Positions 25,339-34,802 of a stretch of DNA of 64,000 nt are shown piece after piece. The DNA is taken from positions 62,001 to 126,000 of the forward strand of contig NZ_JACYFU010000003.1 of NCBI RefSeq assembly GCF_014837245.1, written 5' to 3'. The position numbers and the translations under genes are program-made. The notes under the pieces were generated by a model. It had not been told where the DNA came from, made no database searches, and worked only from the letters and a program-made list of their open reading frames with translations. Source of the stretch: Devosia oryzisoli (GTDB lineage Bacteria; Pseudomonadota; Alphaproteobacteria; Rhizobiales; Devosiaceae). How positions within the stretch are numbered: the first letter of the stretch is position 1; every line of letters begins with the position of its first letter.

Positions 25339-26385
25339 GTGTCGAACGACGAGTCGCCGCCCATTGCGCCCGCAAAGCGGGGCGTGAAGCCTTCGGGCAA
25401 GCCAACCCTCAAGACCATTGCGCAGATGACCGGGCTGGCCGTCACGACCATTTCGCGGGCTCTCAACAATGCCCCCGAATTGGCCCAGGAGACGCGCGAC
25501 CGCGTGCAGCGAATTGCTGCAGAGATCGGATACCTTCCTGACCGTGCCGCCTTGCGCCTCAAGACAGGCCGCACCAACGTCATCACGCTGATTCTGGAGC
25601 CGGATGAACAGATCTATGGCTTCGGGACCTATCTGGTTTCCGGCATCACCGAGGCGTTGCGCGACACCGCCTATCACCTCGTGATCACGCCGCTCTTTCG
25701 CAACGTCGAGCCCATCGAGCCCATCAGGCACATCGTGCGCAACCGCATCGCCGATGGCGTGATCTTCTCCAAGGCCGAATATTATGACGAGCGCGTGCGT
25801 TACCTGCTCGACCACGACTTCCCCTTTGCCGTGCATGGTCGGACGCTCTGGCCGGAGCCGCACCCCTATGTGGACTTCGACAACGAGGCTTACGCCTATG
25901 GCGCGACCCTTCGTCTGGCCGCTAAGGGCTGTCGGAAAGTGTCGATCGTCCTGCCGGAAAGTACCCTAACCTATACCGAGCACCTCAAGGCCGGGATGAG
26001 CCGGGCCGCCAAGGAAGCCGGCATCGCCTGCGAGTTCGCGGCCGACGTCAACCTCGAAAGCCCCACCGACGCCATCCGCAACTATGTCATCAAGCGGGCC
26101 CGACGCCCCGATGGCCCGGATGGCTATGTTTGCGCGTCCGAAGTGTCGGCTCTGGCCGTGCTCAATGGCCTGGCCGAGGCTGGCAAACGGGTGGGCCACG
26201 ACGCCCATGTGGTAACCAAGCAGTCCTCGGCCATGTTCATGCAGTTCCAGCCGGCGGCAGAGACGGTGCAGGAAGATTTCGTGGAGGCGGGGCGCAACCT
26301 CGGGCGCGTGCTGTTGCGGCGCATCGCCGGCGAAACCGACAATCTGACCCATATGCTGCACCCAAGGTTCGAATGGGCCGACTAG
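25339..26385 (+). CDS. LacI-family transcriptional regulator
   Basis: 348 residues from a GTG at 25339 (AAGGGG upstream). Helix-turn-helix and hinge: TLKTIAQMTGLAVTTISRALNN then APELAQETRDRVQRIAAEIGY at about residues 17-60. A periplasmic-binding-like sensor domain follows. Likely a sugar-responsive repressor of Rhizobiales alpha-glucoside or trehalose type by general similarity, but its target is not visible: downstream lies the unrelated ABC-F gene in opposite direction. Confidence 0.85.
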   Translation: MSNDESPPIAPAKRGVKPSGKPTLKTIAQMTGLAVTTISRALNNAPELAQETRDRVQRIAAEIGYLPDRAALRLKTGRTNVITLILEPDEQIYGFGTYLVSGITEALRDTAYHLVITPLFRNVEPIEPIRHIVRNRIADGVIFSKAEYYDERVRYLLDHDFPFAVHGRTLWPEPHPYVDFDNEAYAYGATLRLAAKGCRKVSIVLPESTLTYTEHLKAGMSRAAKEAGIACEFAADVNLESPTDAIRNYVIKRARRPDGPDGYVCASEVSALAVLNGLAEAGKRVGHDAHVVTKQSSAMFMQFQPAAETVQEDFVEAGRNLGRVLLRRIAGETDNLTHMLHPRFEWAD

Positions 26386-26394
26386 GCGCAGCCT

Positions 26395-28209
26395 CTATCC
26401 CTCAAGTGCCTCGCGCAGCATTTCGAGGTCGAGCCATTGGTCCTCGGCAGCCGCCTTCCTGGCCGCCGCCGCTTCCAGGGCCTTGGACTTGCTGGCAAAG
26501 GCATTGGGGTCGCGGGCATAGAGATCGGCATCGGCCAGAGCCGCATTGAGGGCTTCGATCTCGGCGTCCAGCCGCGCAATGTCCTTGGGCAGGGTTTCGA
26601 GCGCGTGCTTTTCCTTGAAGCTCAGCTTGCGCTTGGCTGTGGGCGACGGCTGGCCGGCAGCGGCGGCCTTGGGCTTCTCCGCCCGTGGCTGTTTCTCGCT
26701 CACCCGCGCCGAAACGCCGCCGCCGCGCTGGGCGACCATGTCGGAATAGCCACCCGCATATTCGAGCCAGTTGCCATTGCCCTCGGCCATGATCACCGAG
26801 GTGGCGACACGATCGAGAAAGTCGCGATCGTGGCTGACGACCACCACCGTTCCGGCATAGTCGGACACCATCTCCTCGAGCAGGTCGAGCGTCTCGAGGT
26901 CGAGGTCATTGGTGGGCTCATCGAGCACGAGGAAGTTTGATGGCAGCGCCAGTGCGCGGGCCAGCGCCACGCGCGCCCGCTCCCCGCCGGAAAGGCGGCC
27001 GATGGGCGTATTGGCCTGTTCGGGGGTGAACAGAAAGTCCTTCATGTAGCCCACGACGTGGCGCGACTCGCCATTGATCGTCAGGGTGTCGCTGCCGCCG
27101 CCGGTGAGGGCGTCCTTGAGGCGCGTGTCGGGATCGAGCCGGGCGCGTCCCTGGTCGAGCATCGCCATTTCCAGCGCGGCGCCGAGCTTGACGGTGCCGC
27201 TATCGGGCTCGAGCAGGCCGGTGAGCAGCTTGATCAGCGTGGTCTTGCCAGCGCCGTTGGGACCAACGATCCCCACGCGGTCGCCGCGCAGGATGCGGGT
27301 GGAGAAGTCACGCACCACGGTGCGTGTGCCGAAGCTCTTGGAAATCGCCTCCGCCTCGCTCACCAAGGCGCCCGACGTGCGGCCCTCACTGGCAACGAGA
27401 TTGACGGCGCCGACGCTGCGACGCTGCTCGCGCCGATCCTGGCGCAGCCCTGCCAGGCGCTCCAGGCGGCCGACATTGCGCTTGCGGCGGGCGGTGACGC
27501 CATAGCGCAGCCAGTGCTCCTCGCGCACGATCTGCCGGTCAAGTTTGTGACGCTCCTTTTCCTCCAGTTCCAGGACTTCGTCGCGCCAGCCTTCGAAGGC
27601 GCCGAACCCCTTGTCGAGCCGCCGGGTCACTCCGCGGTCAAGCCACACCGTGGCGCGGCTGAGATCACTCAGGAACCGCCGGTCGTGGCTGATCAGCACC
27701 ATCGCCGAGCGCATGGCGCTGAGTTCGGCCTGCAGCCATTCGATCACCGGCAGGTCGAGGTGATTGGTTGGCTCGTCGAGCAGCAGGACATCGGGTTGCG
27801 GCGCCAGTACTCGCGCCAGAGCGGCGCGGCGGCCTTCGCCACCCGACAGGGTTGCCGGGTTCTCCTGTCCCGACAGCCCTAGCGCCTCGAGCAGATACTG
27901 CGCGCGATAAGGGTCGTCACCCGGCGCCAGTCCCCCCTCCACATAGGCCAGGGTGGTGGCGAAGGCCGAGAGGTCGGGCTCCTGCGGCAGATAGCGGATG
28001 GTCGCGGAGGGTTCGGCAAAGCGTATGCCGGCATCGTGCTGGATCATGCCCGCGGCAATCTTGAGCAGCGTCGACTTGCCCGAGCCGTTGCGGCCGACCA
28101 AGGCAATGCGGTCCCCCGGCGACACGATCAGGTCCGCCGCCTCCAGCAGGCGCGTGCCGCCAAAGGTCAGTTGAATGTTCTGCAGGGAAAGAAGAGGAGG
28201 CTGCGCCAT
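26395..28209 (-). CDS. uup: ABC-F family ATPase (Uup-like)
   Basis: 604 residues from ATG 28209. Two soluble ATPase domains with Walker A GRNGSGKST and GPNGAGKTT, signatures LSGGEGRRAALAR and LSGGERARVALAR, Walker B followed by DEPTNHLD and DEPTNDLD, a linker of the Uup/EttA type, and a C-terminal coiled-coil extension (AKRKLSFKEKHALETLP). ABC-F proteins act on the ribosome rather than in membranes; Uup affects transposon excision and 50S maturation in E. coli. A longer in-frame start is rejected for lack of similarity. Confidence 0.85.
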   Translation of the reverse strand: MAQPPLLSLQNIQLTFGGTRLLEAADLIVSPGDRIALVGRNGSGKSTLLKIAAGMIQHDAGIRFAEPSATIRYLPQEPDLSAFATTLAYVEGGLAPGDDPYRAQYLLEALGLSGQENPATLSGGEGRRAALARVLAPQPDVLLLDEPTNHLDLPVIEWLQAELSAMRSAMVLISHDRRFLSDLSRATVWLDRGVTRRLDKGFGAFEGWRDEVLELEEKERHKLDRQIVREEHWLRYGVTARRKRNVGRLERLAGLRQDRREQRRSVGAVNLVASEGRTSGALVSEAEAISKSFGTRTVVRDFSTRILRGDRVGIVGPNGAGKTTLIKLLTGLLEPDSGTVKLGAALEMAMLDQGRARLDPDTRLKDALTGGGSDTLTINGESRHVVGYMKDFLFTPEQANTPIGRLSGGERARVALARALALPSNFLVLDEPTNDLDLETLDLLEEMVSDYAGTVVVVSHDRDFLDRVATSVIMAEGNGNWLEYAGGYSDMVAQRGGGVSARVSEKQPRAEKPKAAAAGQPSPTAKRKLSFKEKHALETLPKDIARLDAEIEALNAALADADLYARDPNAFASKSKALEAAAARKAAAEDQWLDLEMLREALEG

Positions 28210-28368
28210 GAAGGTTCCGGATCCGTTGGCGGCGGATAGACCACAGCTCAGAGGCAAAGAAAAGACCGGCCAGAATGTTGCGGATTCTGGCCGGGCGGAA
28301 GAGGAGTGCAGCACACATTCGTCAGAGATTGGCGAGGGGCGCAGCGGTCGTGAGACCTCGCCTAGCCG

Positions 28369-28848
28369 CTACGCCGCCGAAATCTCGGCCAGCCGGGTTT
28401 CGGATACCGCTTCGGCCGTCGTCAACCCAAGCCGTTCCCGGATCGAGCGCTTCTTGCTCGCCAGATCGGCAATGGTATAGCCGGCCAGAACCTCGAAGAA
28501 CGCCCCAAGAGCCTCGCGCAGGGCGCCGTTGAGGTCGCACTCTCCGATCAGCGGACAATCGGCGTTCTCCTCGAAGCACTCGGCCAGCGCGAAACTCTCC
28601 TCGGTGAGGCGAATGGTTTCGAGCAGCGTGATGTCGTCGGCCGGACGCCCCAGCCGAATCCCGCCGTGACGACCGCGCACGGTCTTTATCAGCCCGCCCT
28701 CGACGAGCGGCTTGATCAGCTTGAACAGGAACAGCTCGGAGATCCCATAGGCCCTTGCAATCTCGGCCACGCGGCTCAACCCGGGTTCATTGACGGCGCA
28801 ATAGACCAGCGTGCGGATGGCGTAGTTGGACTGGCGAGTAAGTCTCAC
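28369..28848 (-). CDS. rirA: Rrf2-family iron-responsive regulator RirA
   Basis: 159 residues from GTG 28848. VRLTRQSNYAIR start, helix-turn-helix ARAYGISELFLFKLIKPL and wing VRGRHGGIRLGRP are those of RirA of rhizobia. C91, C98 and C104 are the three cysteines that hold its [4Fe-4S] cluster. RirA represses iron uptake genes under iron sufficiency. The gene is divergent from the IHF-like gene; a TGA-N9-TCA box lies between them. Start chosen because upstream in-frame codons do not match the family. Confidence 0.88.
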   Translation of the reverse strand: MRLTRQSNYAIRTLVYCAVNEPGLSRVAEIARAYGISELFLFKLIKPLVEGGLIKTVRGRHGGIRLGRPADDITLLETIRLTEESFALAECFEENADCPLIGECDLNGALREALGAFFEVLAGYTIADLASKKRSIRERLGLTTAEAVSETRLAEISAA

Positions 28849-28939
28849 GAGCGGACCTTTCGAGAGGCGCGCAGCTCCAAAAGGCGAGCCGCAAAGATAG
28901 TTCCAGCTTATAACCATTCTAAAAAATGTCAAACAATGC

Positions 28940-28954
28940 TGAAGGCGATGATCA
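28940..28954. promoter_or_regulatory. Candidate iron-responsive (IRO) box
   Basis: TGAAGGCGATGATCA matches TGA-N9-TCA, the RirA operator pattern of rhizobia, in the 167-base divergent gap between rirA and the IHF-like gene. One match to a six-base pattern in this gap could be chance. Confidence 0.35.
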
Positions 28955-29015
28955 GCTTTTCAGCTGGACAATTTAATAAGTTCCGCGTATGAATTTAAGG
29001 GTTGAGGAGGAACAG

Positions 29016-29339
29016 GTGCCCAAGACGATCACGCGCGCCATGCTCACTGAGGCGGCTGCTTCCCGCACCGGCCTTTCTCGTCCCGACGTGTCCGAAATCG
29101 GTGAACGCATGTTCGAGATGATCGGCGACGCGCTCATGGCTGGCGAAACCGTGAAACTCTCCGGTTTTGCCTCGTTGCAGGTCCGATCCCGGGCCGAGCG
29201 GACCGGACGCAATCCGCGCACCGGCGAGCAGTATCCCATCTCCGCGCGCCACACCGTCGTGATGACGCCAAGCGCCCGCCTGCGCGAGGCGCTGGACGCG
29301 CTCGATACGCCCCCGGTCAGTCAACCAGAAAATACGTAA
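29016..29339 (+). CDS. HU/IHF family DNA-binding protein, IHF alpha-like
   Basis: 107 residues from GTG 29016, with GAGGAGG 5-9 bases upstream; the ATG at 28989 lacks a site. The DNA-bending arm region reads GETVKLSGFASLQVRSRAERTGRNPRTGEQYPISAR, split here as VKLSGF and GRNPRTGE, as in IhfA. Sequence is more diverged than the housekeeping IhfA of the order, so it could be a paralogue. Its 3' end overlaps the convergent SIMPL gene by 23 bases. Confidence 0.8.
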   Translation: MPKTITRAMLTEAAASRTGLSRPDVSEIGERMFEMIGDALMAGETVKLSGFASLQVRSRAERTGRNPRTGEQYPISARHTVVMTPSARLREALDALDTPPVSQPENT

Positions 29340-30042
29340 TCGTCGTCACCACCCGAACCTTCTTGTCGATCTGCTTTTCCGGCCGGTCGATGGGAATTTC
29401 GACCGCCGGCAGCACCTCGAAGATGCCCTGGTTAGCCGTCTGAATACCCCCCACCTTGGCCCCGGACTCAGTGGCAAACTGCTCGGCCGTCTCGCGCGCC
29501 CTTTGTGTCGCCTCCGTCAGCATCTCGCTCTTGAGATCGTTGATGCCGGTAAAGACAAAGGACGCACCGGCGCTGTAAGCGTCGGCGGAAAAGACCACAC
29601 CCTGTCGCAGGAGGTCGGCGACCGCGCGAGTGGCTCCGGCCAGATCATCCACGCGATCGGTCGTCACCAGCATGTCCTCTGTCAGCACGAACCGATAATC
29701 GTCTGGCGTCGTGCCCGCGTTGTAGCCGGCGGCGCGATCCTCAACGAGAACGTTCTGAACCTGCACGCTGTCGTCCACGAAACCCCGGTCGGCAAGGAAA
29801 TTCCGAACCGCGGCTTCCGAACTCTCGAGCCCTGCACGCGCCGCTTCCAGTGTTGGCCCGGTGGCCACGAAGCGGATGGGCCAGAAGCCGAGGTTGGCCT
29901 TGGCCGCACGCTCGCTAAGGCCCTTGACGGTCACCACCCGCAGCGGTTGCCGGCTCTCCACCAAGGACGTTCCGACGAACCATCCAGCCAGCGCAATACC
30001 TATGCTCACGCAAAGCGCTGCAACAACACCGACCAGTTTCAT
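29317..30042 (-). CDS. SIMPL domain protein (DUF541)
   Basis: 241 residues. An N-terminal hydrophobic anchor (GVVAALCVSIGIALAGWFVG, 4-23) precedes a SIMPL domain with VVTVKGLSERAAKANLGFWPI and the repeated beta-alpha pattern; near the end RVVTTITYFLVD. Periplasmic or membrane-attached; related proteins bind outer-surface or oxidative-stress partners. No defined role. Confidence 0.82.
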   Translation of the reverse strand: MKLVGVVAALCVSIGIALAGWFVGTSLVESRQPLRVVTVKGLSERAAKANLGFWPIRFVATGPTLEAARAGLESSEAAVRNFLADRGFVDDSVQVQNVLVEDRAAGYNAGTTPDDYRFVLTEDMLVTTDRVDDLAGATRAVADLLRQGVVFSADAYSAGASFVFTGINDLKSEMLTEATQRARETAEQFATESGAKVGGIQTANQGIFEVLPAVEIPIDRPEKQIDKKVRVVTTITYFLVD

Positions 30043-30124
30043 GTTAGGTCCCCCACCACTGCCCGCAAGGCATATCCCGGCGCCTCAATTGTGGCGCCGT
30101 CAAGCCATAGGAGGATCAGGCTGA

Positions 30125-31159
30125 ATGGCGCATGAACACAAGACCTTCGGGATCGGCATCGTGGGCGCGGGCATGGCGGCAAAGCCGCACGCGCTGGCGC
30201 TCAATGCCCTCAAGGACCGGCTGGAGGTGCGCGGGGTCTGGCGGCGCGACGCCGGCGCCCTTGAAGAGTTCTGCACGCAATACGGCTTCCCGCCAGCCAC
30301 CAGCTACGAGGCCATGCTGGGCAACCCGGACATCGATGCGATCCTCGTCCTCACACCACCCAACACGCGCGAGGACATCGTCCGCCAGGCAGCCGCTGCC
30401 GGCAAGCACGTGCTGATGGAAAAGCCGGTCGAGCGGACCACGCAGGCGGCCGAGCGGATCGTTGCGCTATGCGAAGACGCCGGCGTCACTCTGGGCATCA
30501 TCTTTCAGCATCGCTTCCGGGCCGCGTCCATCGCGCTGGGCAAGAAGATCGAGAGTGGAGAACTGGGTGCGCTGCACGTGGTCAATCTCACCGTGCCCTG
30601 GTGGCGGCCACAGAAGGGATATTACGACAGACCCGGTCGCGGCACCGTGGCGCAGGACGGCGGGGGCGTCCTGATCACCCAGGCGATCCACTCGCTGGAC
30701 CTCATGCTCTCCCTGACTGGCCCGGTTTCCGCGGTGACGGCGCTGGCGGCGACCACCCGCCTGCACAGCATGGAGACGGAGGACTTCGTGGCGGGCGGGC
30801 TGGAGTTTACCAATGGCACGGTGGGCTCGGTGATGGCCACCACGGCTGCGTTTCCAGGGGGTGCCGAGACGCTTTATTTCGGCTTCGAGAAGGCAGCGGC
30901 AACTCTGGCGGGCGGCACGCTGACCATCAACTGGCACGACGGCCACTCCGAGAATTTTGGCGAAGGCAGCAATAGCGGTGGCGGGGCCGATCCCATGGCG
31001 TTCCCCTATGACTGGCATATGGCCCAGATCACCGACTTCATCAAGGCGGTGCAGGGCGGGGGAGAGCCACGCAGCACTGGACGGACGGCGCTGGCGGTGC
31101 ACAGGCTGATCGACGGGTTGATCGCATCCTCGAAGGATGGGCGACGGGTTAGCCTTTAA
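30125..31159 (+). CDS. Gfo/Idh/MocA family oxidoreductase
   Basis: 344 residues; GIVGAGMAAKPHALAL Rossmann motif near the start, VLMEKPVERTTQAAE with the family lysine, and HSLDLMLSLTGPV with the catalytic-region histidine. NAD(P)-linked oxidation of a sugar or inositol derivative is expected. Stand-alone gene, so substrate unknown. Its end overlaps the convergent BrkB gene by 11 bases. Confidence 0.85.
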   Translation: MAHEHKTFGIGIVGAGMAAKPHALALNALKDRLEVRGVWRRDAGALEEFCTQYGFPPATSYEAMLGNPDIDAILVLTPPNTREDIVRQAAAAGKHVLMEKPVERTTQAAERIVALCEDAGVTLGIIFQHRFRAASIALGKKIESGELGALHVVNLTVPWWRPQKGYYDRPGRGTVAQDGGGVLITQAIHSLDLMLSLTGPVSAVTALAATTRLHSMETEDFVAGGLEFTNGTVGSVMATTAAFPGGAETLYFGFEKAAATLAGGTLTINWHDGHSENFGEGSNSGGGADPMAFPYDWHMAQITDFIKAVQGGGEPRSTGRTALAVHRLIDGLIASSKDGRRVSL

Positions 31160-32183
31160 CGGCCTGGCCGTCGGAGGCGTGCCCCTCGGCGGCCTTGCCG
31201 CCGTGGGCCGGCCACCGCCCGCCCACCGTATCGGCAACGAAGGCACCACGCTCTCCCATCGCCTCCGGCTCGCCGGTGGTGGTGTCGACAGTTGTCTGGT
31301 GCTCGATCTCGGAGTTCAGCGAGCCTCCCACGATCACGATGATCACCGACACCCACATCCAGGTCAGGAAGCCGATCAGCGCCCCCAGCGAGCCATAGGC
31401 AGCGTCGTAGTTGGAGAAGTTGGCCGCGTACCAGGAGTAGCCGCCGGACATGAGCATGATGCCGATCGCCGCAAAGAGGCTGCCCGGCGTAATCCAGCGC
31501 CAGCGCGCCTTCTCCCGGCTCGGGCCCCAACGGTAGATGGCCGAGAGCGCGACCAGAAGGCTGATCAGCATCAGCCCATACGCCCCCAGTTGAACCAGCC
31601 ACTCGAACTTCGAAACGAAAAACAGCCGAAGCACCAGCGGCAGCACCAGCACGACGCCCAGCATCATCACGAGCAGCACGATCGCGCCCAGGATGAACAG
31701 AAGAGCCAGGAAGTTGATGAAGAAGAAGTTGCGCTTCTCCGCCTCGCCATAGACGACGTTCATGGCGTCGAACATCGCCTTGATGCCAGCGCTGGCGCCC
31801 CACAGTGCCACCGCAAGCGAGATGATCAGCGTAATGCCAAGGGAACGGGAGTCCTGGCTGGTCAAGCGCACCAGCTGGTCGCGGATGATCTGCAGGCCGC
31901 TGTCGGGCACCACCCCGTTGAGCAGGTTCAGCTGGCCAATCACTCCCGCCGGATCATTGAGCAGGCCATAACTGGTCACGAAGAGGCTAAGAGAGGGGAC
32001 CAGCGCAAACAGCATGAAGAAGGTGACGCCGGCAGATGTCAGCACAATGCGGTTCTGGTTAAAACCAACAAAGATGCGGTAGCCGATGTCCTTCCAACCC
32101 TGCCAGGGAACGGCCTGAGGCGCACGGGCGGAGCGCCCGCGGTTCGGCTGGATGGCCTCTTGCTCCTGCACAGGGGTCGTCAT
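31149..32183 (-). CDS. YihY/virulence factor BrkB family membrane protein
   Basis: 344 residues with six membrane segments (about 47-70, 110-135, 155-185, 195-220, 230-250, 265-290). The family motif SAGVTFFMLFALVPSLSLFV is at the first span. Inner-membrane protein without a settled function; the old ribonuclease BN name is obsolete. C-terminal tail is hydrophilic. Located between convergent Gfo/Idh and the dpp operon. Confidence 0.85.
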   Translation of the reverse strand: MTTPVQEQEAIQPNRGRSARAPQAVPWQGWKDIGYRIFVGFNQNRIVLTSAGVTFFMLFALVPSLSLFVTSYGLLNDPAGVIGQLNLLNGVVPDSGLQIIRDQLVRLTSQDSRSLGITLIISLAVALWGASAGIKAMFDAMNVVYGEAEKRNFFFINFLALLFILGAIVLLVMMLGVVLVLPLVLRLFFVSKFEWLVQLGAYGLMLISLLVALSAIYRWGPSREKARWRWITPGSLFAAIGIMLMSGGYSWYAANFSNYDAAYGSLGALIGFLTWMWVSVIIVIVGGSLNSEIEHQTTVDTTTGEPEAMGERGAFVADTVGGRWPAHGGKAAEGHASDGQAVKG

Positions 32184-32224
32184 GTGCGCCTAACGCGCCA
32201 GCGTCCCCTTGGCTCCCGGTCGTA

Positions 32225-33052
32225 TCAGGCCATGGCCTTCTTGCGGGCAATGCGGGCGCGGATGCTCTCCACGTCGGCGCGCGGCGTCGCGGCGAAGAGG
32301 GTCTTGGTGTAGTCGTGCTGGGGATCGGCGAACACCGCCTCCCGGCTGCCATGCTCCACCACGTCGCCGAAATACATCACCATCACCTCGTCGGCGATGT
32401 AGCGCACCACGGACAGGTCATGGCTGATGAACACATAGGTCAGCCCGAACTCGTCCTGCAGGTCCTTGAGGAGATTGAGGATCTGCGCCTGCACCGAAAG
32501 ATCGAGCGCCGAGACCGGCTCGTCGAGCACGAGAAAGCTCGGGTTGAGCATCAGGGCGCGGGCGATGGCGATACGCTGGCGCTGACCGCCAGAGAACATG
32601 TGCGGATAGCGGTTGAAGTGCTCGGGCTGGAGGCCGACCTTGGTCAGCATGGCCATCGCGCGGGCACGCCGCTCGCCGGCCGGCATGTCGGTGTTGAGGA
32701 GTAGCGGCTCGCTCAGCACGTCGCCGATCTTCTGGCGCGGGTTGAGCGAACCGTAGGGGTTCTGGAAGACGATCTGCACCTTCTGGCGCAGTTCCTTGGT
32801 CACGTGCGCCGCGCTTGCCGGGATGCCGTCGATGCGGATTTCCCCGGCAGTGGGCGGATCGATCAGCGTGATCATGCGCGCCAGGGTCGACTTGCCGCAG
32901 CCGCTCTCGCCGACCACCGCCAGCGTCTTGCCCTTCTCGAGCGTGAAGCTGACGCCCTTGACGGCGTGCACCACCTTGGCCGGGCGGAACAGGCCGCCCG
33001 AAGAGACGTAGTCGCGCTTGAGGTCGCGGACCTCGAGAACCGGCGTCGTCAT
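32225..33052 (-). CDS. dppF: Dipeptide/oligopeptide ABC transporter ATP-binding protein DppF
   Basis: 275 residues. Walker A GESGCGKST, signature MFSGGQRQRIAIARAL, Walker B FLVLDEPVSALD and the oligopeptide-family C-terminal region EHGSREAVFADPQHDYTKTL. Pairs with DppD. Last gene of the dpp-type operon; its start overlaps the dppD stop by one base. Energises import through DppBC. Confidence 0.88.
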   Translation of the reverse strand: MTTPVLEVRDLKRDYVSSGGLFRPAKVVHAVKGVSFTLEKGKTLAVVGESGCGKSTLARMITLIDPPTAGEIRIDGIPASAAHVTKELRQKVQIVFQNPYGSLNPRQKIGDVLSEPLLLNTDMPAGERRARAMAMLTKVGLQPEHFNRYPHMFSGGQRQRIAIARALMLNPSFLVLDEPVSALDLSVQAQILNLLKDLQDEFGLTYVFISHDLSVVRYIADEVMVMYFGDVVEHGSREAVFADPQHDYTKTLFAATPRADVESIRARIARKKAMA

Positions 33053-33897
33053 CAGCGCACCCCCGGGGCGGGTTCGAACAGCATGTCGGAAACCGTCGGC
33101 AGGCGATCACCGACCGCATTCTCCGGCAGGGCAGAGAGTAGCGCCCGCGTATAGTTGGAGCGTGGGTTTTCGAAGAGAGACAGCACATCCGCCTCCTCCA
33201 TCTTGTGCCCCTTGTACTGCACGATGACGCGGTCCGCGGTTTCAGCGACCACGCCCATGTCGTGGGTGATCATGATCAGCCCCATCCCTGTTTCGGCCTG
33301 CAGGCGGACGAGGAGGTCGAGAATCTGCTTCTGGATGGTGACGTCGAGCGCGGTCGTCGGCTCGTCGGCGATCAGCAGCTTGGGATTGCAGGAGATGGCC
33401 ATGGCGATCATGACGCGCTGGCACTGCCCGCCACTCATCTGGTGCGGATAGGCCTTGAGCTTGTCGGCAGCATCCCGGATACCCACCAGTTCGAGCAGTT
33501 CCACCATCCGCTTCTGGGCGGCACGGCCGGTGAGGCCCAGGTGCTGGCGCAGCACCTCGCCGATCTGGAAGCCGACCGTGAAGCACGGGTTTAGGCTGGC
33601 CACCGGCTCCTGGAAGATCATCGCAATCTCCTTGCCGATGATCGAGCGCTTCTCGCTCTCGCCCATGGCTAAGAGGTCGCGCCCTTCGAAGGTCATGCGG
33701 TCAGCGGTGACGGTCGCCGTCGAGGGCAGCAAACCCATGGTGGCCAGCATCGCCACGGACTTGCCCGAGCCGCTCTCGCCCACGATGGCCAGCACTTCGC
33801 GGCTGTCGACGGCAATATCGATGCCGTCCACGGCCCGGAAGAGACCGATCGACGTATCGAAGGAGACCGAGAGGTTCTTGATGTCGAGAAGGGGCAT
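33052..33897 (-). CDS. dppD: Dipeptide/oligopeptide ABC transporter ATP-binding protein DppD
   Basis: 281 residues. Walker [10 protein letters not shown]-loop [16 protein letters not shown], signature [15 protein letters not shown], Walker [12 protein letters not shown]. Heterodimer partner of DppF. The C-terminal [15 protein letters not shown] is the family mark. It begins 4 bases after the dppC stop. Confidence 0.88.
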   Translation of the reverse strand: MPLLDIKNLSVSFDTSIGLFRAVDGIDIAVDSREVLAIVGESGSGKSVAMLATMGLLPSTATVTADRMTFEGRDLLAMGESEKRSIIGKEIAMIFQEPVASLNPCFTVGFQIGEVLRQHLGLTGRAAQKRMVELLELVGIRDAADKLKAYPHQMSGGQCQRVMIAMAISCNPKLLIADEPTTALDVTIQKQILDLLVRLQAETGMGLIMITHDMGVVAETADRVIVQYKGHKMEEADVLSLFENPRSNYTRALLSALPENAVGDRLPTVSDMLFEPAPGVR

Positions 33898-33901
33898 TGG
33901 C

Positions 33902-34801
33902 TCAGCTCCGCTTCAGCTTGGGATCGAGCGCATCGCGCAGGCCGTCGCCGATCAGGTTGATGGCGAGAACGGTGATAAGGATGGCCAGCCCCGGAAAGGT
34001 CACGACCCAGGGCGCCTTGATGATGAACTCGCGGGCCGAGGCCAGCATGGTGCCCCACTCAGGCGTCGGCGGCTGCGCGCCCATGCCGAGAAAGCCGAGC
34101 GCCGCGGCCTCGAGGATGGCGTTGGAAAAACTCAGCGTCGCCTGCACGATCAGCGGCCCCAGGCAGTTGGGCAGGATGGTGATGAGCATCAGGCGAATAT
34201 GACCGGCCCCCGACAGCTTTGCAGCGGTGACGTATTCCCGGTTTTTCTCGGCCATCACGGCGGCGCGCACCAGACGCGCGAAATGCGGTTGCAGGACCAG
34301 CGCAATGGCAATCATGGCGTTGAAGAGGCCCGGGCCCAGAATTGCCACCAGCACCAGCGCCAGCAGCAGCGGCGGAAAGGCCAGGATGATGTCCATCACC
34401 CGCATCACCAGCGCATCGACCCAGCCGCCGAAATAGCCTGCCAGAACGCCCAGCACCACGCCCACCACCAGCGCGCCGACGACCACGAAGAAGCCGATGA
34501 ACAGCGAGAAGCGGGCGCCGTGGATGAGGCGCGAAAGGATATCGCGGCCCACCGGATCGGTGCCGAGGAGAAAGCGGGGGTCGGCGGCGGCGTCCCAGAC
34601 CGGAGGTTTAAGCAGCGCGTCGCGGAACTGCACGTCGGGCGAATAGGGCGCGATCCATGGGGCGAAGATGGCGCAGATCAGGAGGATCGCGAACACCGTG
34701 AGGCCGATGACGGCGCCGCGGTTGACCGAGAAGTAATACCAGAATTCACGCAAGCCCGAGACAGGCTTGGTGGTGACGGGGGGTTCGGTGGTCGTGCTCA
34801 T
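33902..34801 (-). CDS. dppC: Dipeptide/oligopeptide ABC transporter permease DppC
   Basis: 299 residues, six membrane spans, with a long periplasmic loop after the first span containing the LLGTDPVGRDILSRLIHGAR block typical of DppC/OppC. The EAA loop for ATPase docking is EAAALGFLGMGAQPPTPEWG. Starts 1 base after the dppB stop. Confidence 0.88.
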   Translation of the reverse strand: MSTTTEPPVTTKPVSGLREFWYYFSVNRGAVIGLTVFAILLICAIFAPWIAPYSPDVQFRDALLKPPVWDAAADPRFLLGTDPVGRDILSRLIHGARFSLFIGFFVVVGALVVGVVLGVLAGYFGGWVDALVMRVMDIILAFPPLLLALVLVAILGPGLFNAMIAIALVLQPHFARLVRAAVMAEKNREYVTAAKLSGAGHIRLMLITILPNCLGPLIVQATLSFSNAILEAAALGFLGMGAQPPTPEWGTMLASAREFIIKAPWVVTFPGLAILITVLAINLIGDGLRDALDPKLKRS

Positions 34802-34802
34802 G

